The notes beneath the pieces are model-generated. The model saw only the letters and a list, made by a program, of their open reading frames with translations, was not told the DNA's origin and searched no databases. The translations under genes were made by a program, and so were the position numbers. 61,191 bases of DNA from an uncultured Saprospiraceae bacterium (GTDB lineage: Bacteria > Bacteroidota > Bacteroidia > Chitinophagales > Saprospiraceae): positions 1 to 61,191 of the forward strand of contig CALISO010000012.1 in NCBI GenBank assembly GCA_938041445.1, written 5' to 3'. Shown here piece by piece: positions 58,384 through 61,191 of the stretch. Position 1 is the first letter of the stretch. Each line of letters opens with the position of its first letter.

Positions 58384-58419
58384 GAAACCTGATAAGATTC
58401 TTAGGCCTTATCAGGTTTC
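58384..58419. terminator. Intrinsic terminator, probably bidirectional, downstream of rpsP
   Basis: A perfect 13-bp inverted repeat (GAAACCTGATAAG at 58384-58396, CTTATCAGGTTTC at 58407-58419) with a 10-base loop. Weak T-rich tails follow on both strands. It lies about 150 bases after rpsP stops and 60 bases before the 463-residue gene starts. Confidence 0.75.
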
Positions 58420-58570
58420 TTATTATTCCTGAGTGAGTCTAACACCGTCCTGAATTCAGGCATTGTTTTGACTCTATGTAGTGTCGAACGTTTACTTAAT
58501 ACTTAGATAACGGTTTACCCTTGTATTTGTTTTATCAGTTAGAATAATCGCGTTAAGTAGTTGCCTACTC

Positions 58571-59215
58571 TTACTCTTCTTCTGCTGCAGCTGTATCTTC
58601 TGTTGCAGGTGCTTCTACAACTGGAGTTTCTTCAGCTTTTGGCGCTTCAGCTGCCGGTGCTTCTTCAACTGTAGGCGCTTCTGCCTCAGCAACTGGTGCT
58701 TCTTCTGCAGGTGTATTCGGAGCGGCTTCAACAACTGCTTCTGCTGCAGGTGCATCCTCTCTGAATTCTTCAGCCATCTCAGCTGGTGCTGTAGCCTTAG
58801 GCGCTTTTACTTCACCAGATACTTGCTTCCAGAATAAGAGCTTAGCTGCTAGAGCTTCTTCTCTTCTCTTTAATACTTTCTCTTCTTTTGCATTGATAAA
58901 ATCACTGTACAACTTGTCAGCTTGATCTTGATCCATTGCCCCTTTCTTGACTCCTCTCATCAGGTGCTTCTTGAACATTACACCTTTGAATCTCAAGATT
59001 GCTCTTGCTGTATTTGTTGGTTGAGCTCCTTTAGTAAGCCAGTCATAGGCTTTGTCTCTGTCAAGTTCGATTGTTGCTGGTACAGTCATTGGATTGTAAG
59101 ATCCAATCTGCTCGATAAACTTACCATCTCTCTTCGCTCTGCTATCTGCAACTACGATATGATAAAATGGTTGTTTCTTACGACCTCTACGGGCCAATCT
59201 GATTTTTACTGGCAT
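58571..59215 (-). CDS. rpsP: 30S ribosomal protein S16 with long acidic tail
   Basis: Core S16 at residues ~1-80 (MPVKIRLARRGRKKQPFYHIVVADSR, IGSYNP, YDWLTKGAQPTNTA). The Bacteroidota-type middle helix follows to ~145 (KKHLMRGVKKGAMDQDQADKL). From ~145 to 214 the protein is an Ala/Glu/Pro-rich disordered tail (AEEAPVAEAEAP, ATEDTAAAEEE). Total length 214, compared with ~80-90 in E. coli and often ~150-190 in Bacteroidota. It has its own promoter at 59291-59320 and terminator at 58384-58419. The rimM-trmD-rplS genes that accompany rpsP in other phyla are not present. Confidence 0.95.
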   Translation of the reverse strand: MPVKIRLARRGRKKQPFYHIVVADSRAKRDGKFIEQIGSYNPMTVPATIELDRDKAYDWLTKGAQPTNTARAILRFKGVMFKKHLMRGVKKGAMDQDQADKLYSDFINAKEEKVLKRREEALAAKLLFWKQVSGEVKAPKATAPAEMAEEFREDAPAAEAVVEAAPNTPAEEAPVAEAEAPTVEEAPAAEAPKAEETPVVEAPATEDTAAAEEE

Positions 59216-59248
59216 AATTTAAAATTTAAATGGTTAAAAAAGTCCATA

Positions 59249-59276
59249 CCCGGTACGCCGATTAACGACCGCCGGG
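59249..59276 (-). promoter_or_regulatory. GC-rich inverted repeat in the rpsP leader
   Basis: CCCGG and CCGGG (5-bp stem) flank an 18-base loop in the ~70-base 5' leader, standing out in AT-rich surroundings. It could be an autoregulatory ribosomal-protein leader structure. This is inference only. Confidence 0.3.
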
Positions 59277-59290
59277 AATCTAAACGGCTG

Positions 59291-59320
59291 CAAAGATAAT
59301 CGTTTTTTGATATTTTGCAA
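59291..59320 (-). promoter_or_regulatory. Promoter of rpsP, Bacteroidota consensus
   Basis: On the minus strand TTG (59320-59318), a 19-base spacer and TATCTTTG (59298-59291) match the -33 TTG / -7 TAnnTTTG consensus with ideal spacing. The predicted leader is about 70 bases. Confidence 0.65.
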
Positions 59321-59356
59321 GAGGTGGCTTGAATTGGGGTTTGGGCAAGTCTAAGT

Positions 59357-59488
59357 TTAATCTTAAGGCTAAGCTTCTCACACCTATAGCAACATAAACC
59401 ATTAAGTCGAAATCACCCAAACACACATACTTACTCAATATGCAGCTTTTCAAAACTGGTTAATCTTAATCTTGAAGTTAATCTTAAG
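59357..59488. repeat. Short repeats TTAATCTTAAG between genes
   Basis: TTAATCTTAAG occurs at 59357-59367 and 59478-59488, with a related tandem TTAATCTTAATCTT at 59460-59473. The function is unknown; no terminator hairpin was seen for the upstream gene. Confidence 0.4.
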
Positions 59489-59490
59489 CT

Positions 59491-61191
59491 TTAGTACAAA
59501 ACCACCCTCTCCACATACCTATCTCCGCTCTCACTCACCAACTCGATGACATACATCCCCGACTCTTGTCCATACAAGTCAAGCGTGATCTGCTCTGTGT
59601 AGTCCACATCTTGTGTATAGACCACTTGACCAGTCAGTGACCTCACTATGAGTCTACCTGATAGGATCTCTGGTAACGCAATTGTTAACTCCCCTGATGT
59701 GGGATTGGGAATAACAGACAACTCTCCTAACACATTTACATCAGTAACACTCGATATGTAATTCGTATCACAATCTGGTGGCCTGATTCCATCTGGAAAC
59801 AAATCATATGGTTGGCGATTCATAATCCGATCGTGGGCTTGTAGACATCTCAAGTCTCCAGGTCTTGGGTATTCGACGCATGTGGTATCAGATTGTAAGA
59901 GTAAGCCGCCATACGTACTGCCAATACCTCTGATGACTTTTCCTTCTTTGATGGTTTCATTTGTAACGTTATCAATGATACTGATGTCATACACATATTC
60001 CCCACCAATCTTGTAGACATAATTATCTGTAAATGTATCTAACTTAACTCTTATTGATTGACTGCTCTCACAATTCGTAAGAGTTGTCTCATATTGATAA
60101 TTGGCATTAAAGTCATAATGCAACTCATAGCTCTCAGATGACTCGTTATAAAAATAGATTTTATCCCAGTCTTGGTACATTTTCAAATCATAACCTATCC
60201 GATTTGACTCAATCAAGTGGATGAGCTTATCTCCTTCAGTAATCGTATCTACGACTTGGTAGGTGATCGTTTCTCCATCAAAGTTGTCAGGATCAGCCTC
60301 TTCCTCCCAATCGTAGGTCCAAATATCTCCTATCTCAAAGACTGGATCATACCAATCTTCGTCTTTGCCATCTATCCAGATTATCTCACTGCACTCCTCG
60401 CCTTCAATACAGCCATTGGCATCTACCTTGAGTAACCATATCTCTCGTTCTTGTGGATTAAGATTTTGGAACCATCCTCTTATCCCACCGCCAGCTATAA
60501 TTGTTCCATCTGATAGCTCAATAATGTTCTCAAGATTAAGACTTTTACTATGGATCTTCCCCATATATGGGAATGGGTTAGGCACCATGTATCTCTTCAT
60601 CCATCTGACCTCTCCATCTGGGGTAAAGCGAGCGATGAAAGCTGAAAACCTGATGTCTTCTTCTTCTTCAATGTCAATGATCGTGTTGTTATATCTTACA
60701 TTACCACAGACAGCCAAGTCTCCATTTGACAATATGGTAGCATCATAAGAATTGAAATCATAATCTCTATAGAGATAACTCTGCGGAAATGCCATTTTGC
60801 CTGAGATCGTATCGTCCTCAATATCTATGAATCCAACTTGATCAAATGATCTAGAGACTAAACCAGGATATAAAAGATCGTTTTCTGTTGTAAAATAAAT
60901 AGTGCCTTCCGAATTAATAGACAATGTTGGACCATTACTGGTTGATCCTATATTTCCTAAAAACAATTGACTATTTAATATATTTCCACTAGTATCGATT
61001 GTAGTAATAGCTGTATCATCATTGACTCCCGTTTGTCTAAATCTATTTCTATACACTAGATTGCCATCAGGATCAACCTGCAATGCTTCTAGGATATTTT
61101 GGCGGTCCCCTTCTCGATGTTCCCATATATCTAGTAATTGATTTGCCTCACGATTGAATTTGAAAATCATAATACTAGTTTCAGTAGTGCC
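59491..61191 (-). CDS. T9SS type A cargo protein, 3' part only (cut by window edge)
   Basis: The frame stays open through the window edge: the codons before the Met at 61170 (G-T-T-E-T-S-I) contain no stop, so the N-terminus is missing. The visible ~566 residues begin with a propeller-like region using repeated strands (LDIWEHREGDRQN, SFDQVGFIDIEDD, DLAVCGNVRYNN, EIWLLKVDANGCIEG), then a domain with Trp/Asp-rich strands (WIDGKDEDWYDPVFEIGDIW). A type A sorting domain (VIPNPTSGELTIALP to RVVLY) ends it. It is a secreted or surface protein of unknown specific function. Confidence 0.85.
   Translation of the reverse strand, partial: GTTETSIMIFKFNREANQLLDIWEHREGDRQNILEALQVDPDGNLVYRNRFRQTGVNDDTAITTIDTSGNILNSQLFLGNIGSTSNGPTLSINSEGTIYFTTENDLLYPGLVSRSFDQVGFIDIEDDTISGKMAFPQSYLYRDYDFNSYDATILSNGDLAVCGNVRYNNTIIDIEEEEDIRFSAFIARFTPDGEVRWMKRYMVPNPFPYMGKIHSKSLNLENIIELSDGTIIAGGGIRGWFQNLNPQEREIWLLKVDANGCIEGEECSEIIWIDGKDEDWYDPVFEIGDIWTYDWEEEADPDNFDGETITYQVVDTITEGDKLIHLIESNRIGYDLKMYQDWDKIYFYNESSESYELHYDFNANYQYETTLTNCESSQSIRVKLDTFTDNYVYKIGGEYVYDISIIDNVTNETIKEGKVIRGIGSTYGGLLLQSDTTCVEYPRPGDLRCLQAHDRIMNRQPYDLFPDGIRPPDCDTNYISSVTDVNVLGELSVIPNPTSGELTIALPEILSGRLIVRSLTGQVVYTQDVDYTEQITLDLYGQESGMYVIELVSESGDRYVERVVLY

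Overview
This AT-rich window looks like a chromosomal segment of a Bacteroidota bacterium, most likely of the Saprospiria (Saprospiraceae/Lewinellaceae type). The signs are type IX secretion (T9SS) cargo with type A and type B C-terminal sorting domains, a PorP/SprF outer-membrane protein, very large secreted proteins built from SdrD-like, DUF11, HYR-like and PKD modules, several lipoproteins, promoter-like TAnnTTTG boxes, and a ribosomal protein S16 with a long Ala/Glu-rich tail. I saw no tRNA, rRNA, insertion sequence, prophage, CRISPR array or replication origin. Both window edges cut secreted-protein genes.

Layout. 1-2.3 kb: edge of a secreted protein gene and a lipoprotein. 2.4-6.3 kb (+): panB, mltG, a rhomboid protease, pssA and a two-cluster ferredoxin, followed by a possible 37-residue ORF (-). 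6.5-12.9 kb (-): FG-GAP/VCBS lipoprotein, nth, an unknown secreted protein, a peroxiredoxin-like protein and mdh. 13.1-14.9 kb (+): M1 aminopeptidase lipoprotein. 14.9-22.9 kb (-): T9SS cargo protein, MsbA-like ABC exporter, accC, accB, efp, fabH (a fatty-acid initiation and elongation-factor-P cluster) and creD. 23.2-26.8 kb (+): GNAT acetyltransferase, a methyltransferase with an export-signal-like N-terminus, a hotdog thioesterase and NhaB. 26.8-39.3 kb (-): DUF4403 lipoprotein and a 3632-residue surface protein.

39.4-48.5 kb: RlmI-type methyltransferase, EGF-like lipoprotein, then a glycan-assembly island. The island has two consecutive membrane proteins that look like halves of one GT-C enzyme and a polyprenyl-phosphate-sugar synthase on (+), facing a tight operon of DUF2304, GT4, GT4 and GT2 on (-). 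48.6-49.5 kb (+): nucleoside phosphorylase. 49.5-55.1 kb (-): a three-gene coupled operon of PorP/SprF, a pappalysin-like protein whose zinc-protease motif is broken, and a 1289-residue PKD protein with a type B sorting domain. 55.2-59.2 kb (-): methyltransferase, small membrane protein, EI24 protein, an unknown 463-residue protein and rpsP with a well-formed promoter and a GC-rich leader hairpin. 59.5 kb to the end (-): another T9SS cargo protein, cut by the edge.

The strongest leads are the degenerate pappalysin in the PorP/adhesin operon, a canonical EF-hand loop inside the NhaB antiporter, the exactly periodic 474-nt repeats and unusual domain combination of the giant protein, the methyltransferase with an apparent export signal, and the split GT-C gene.
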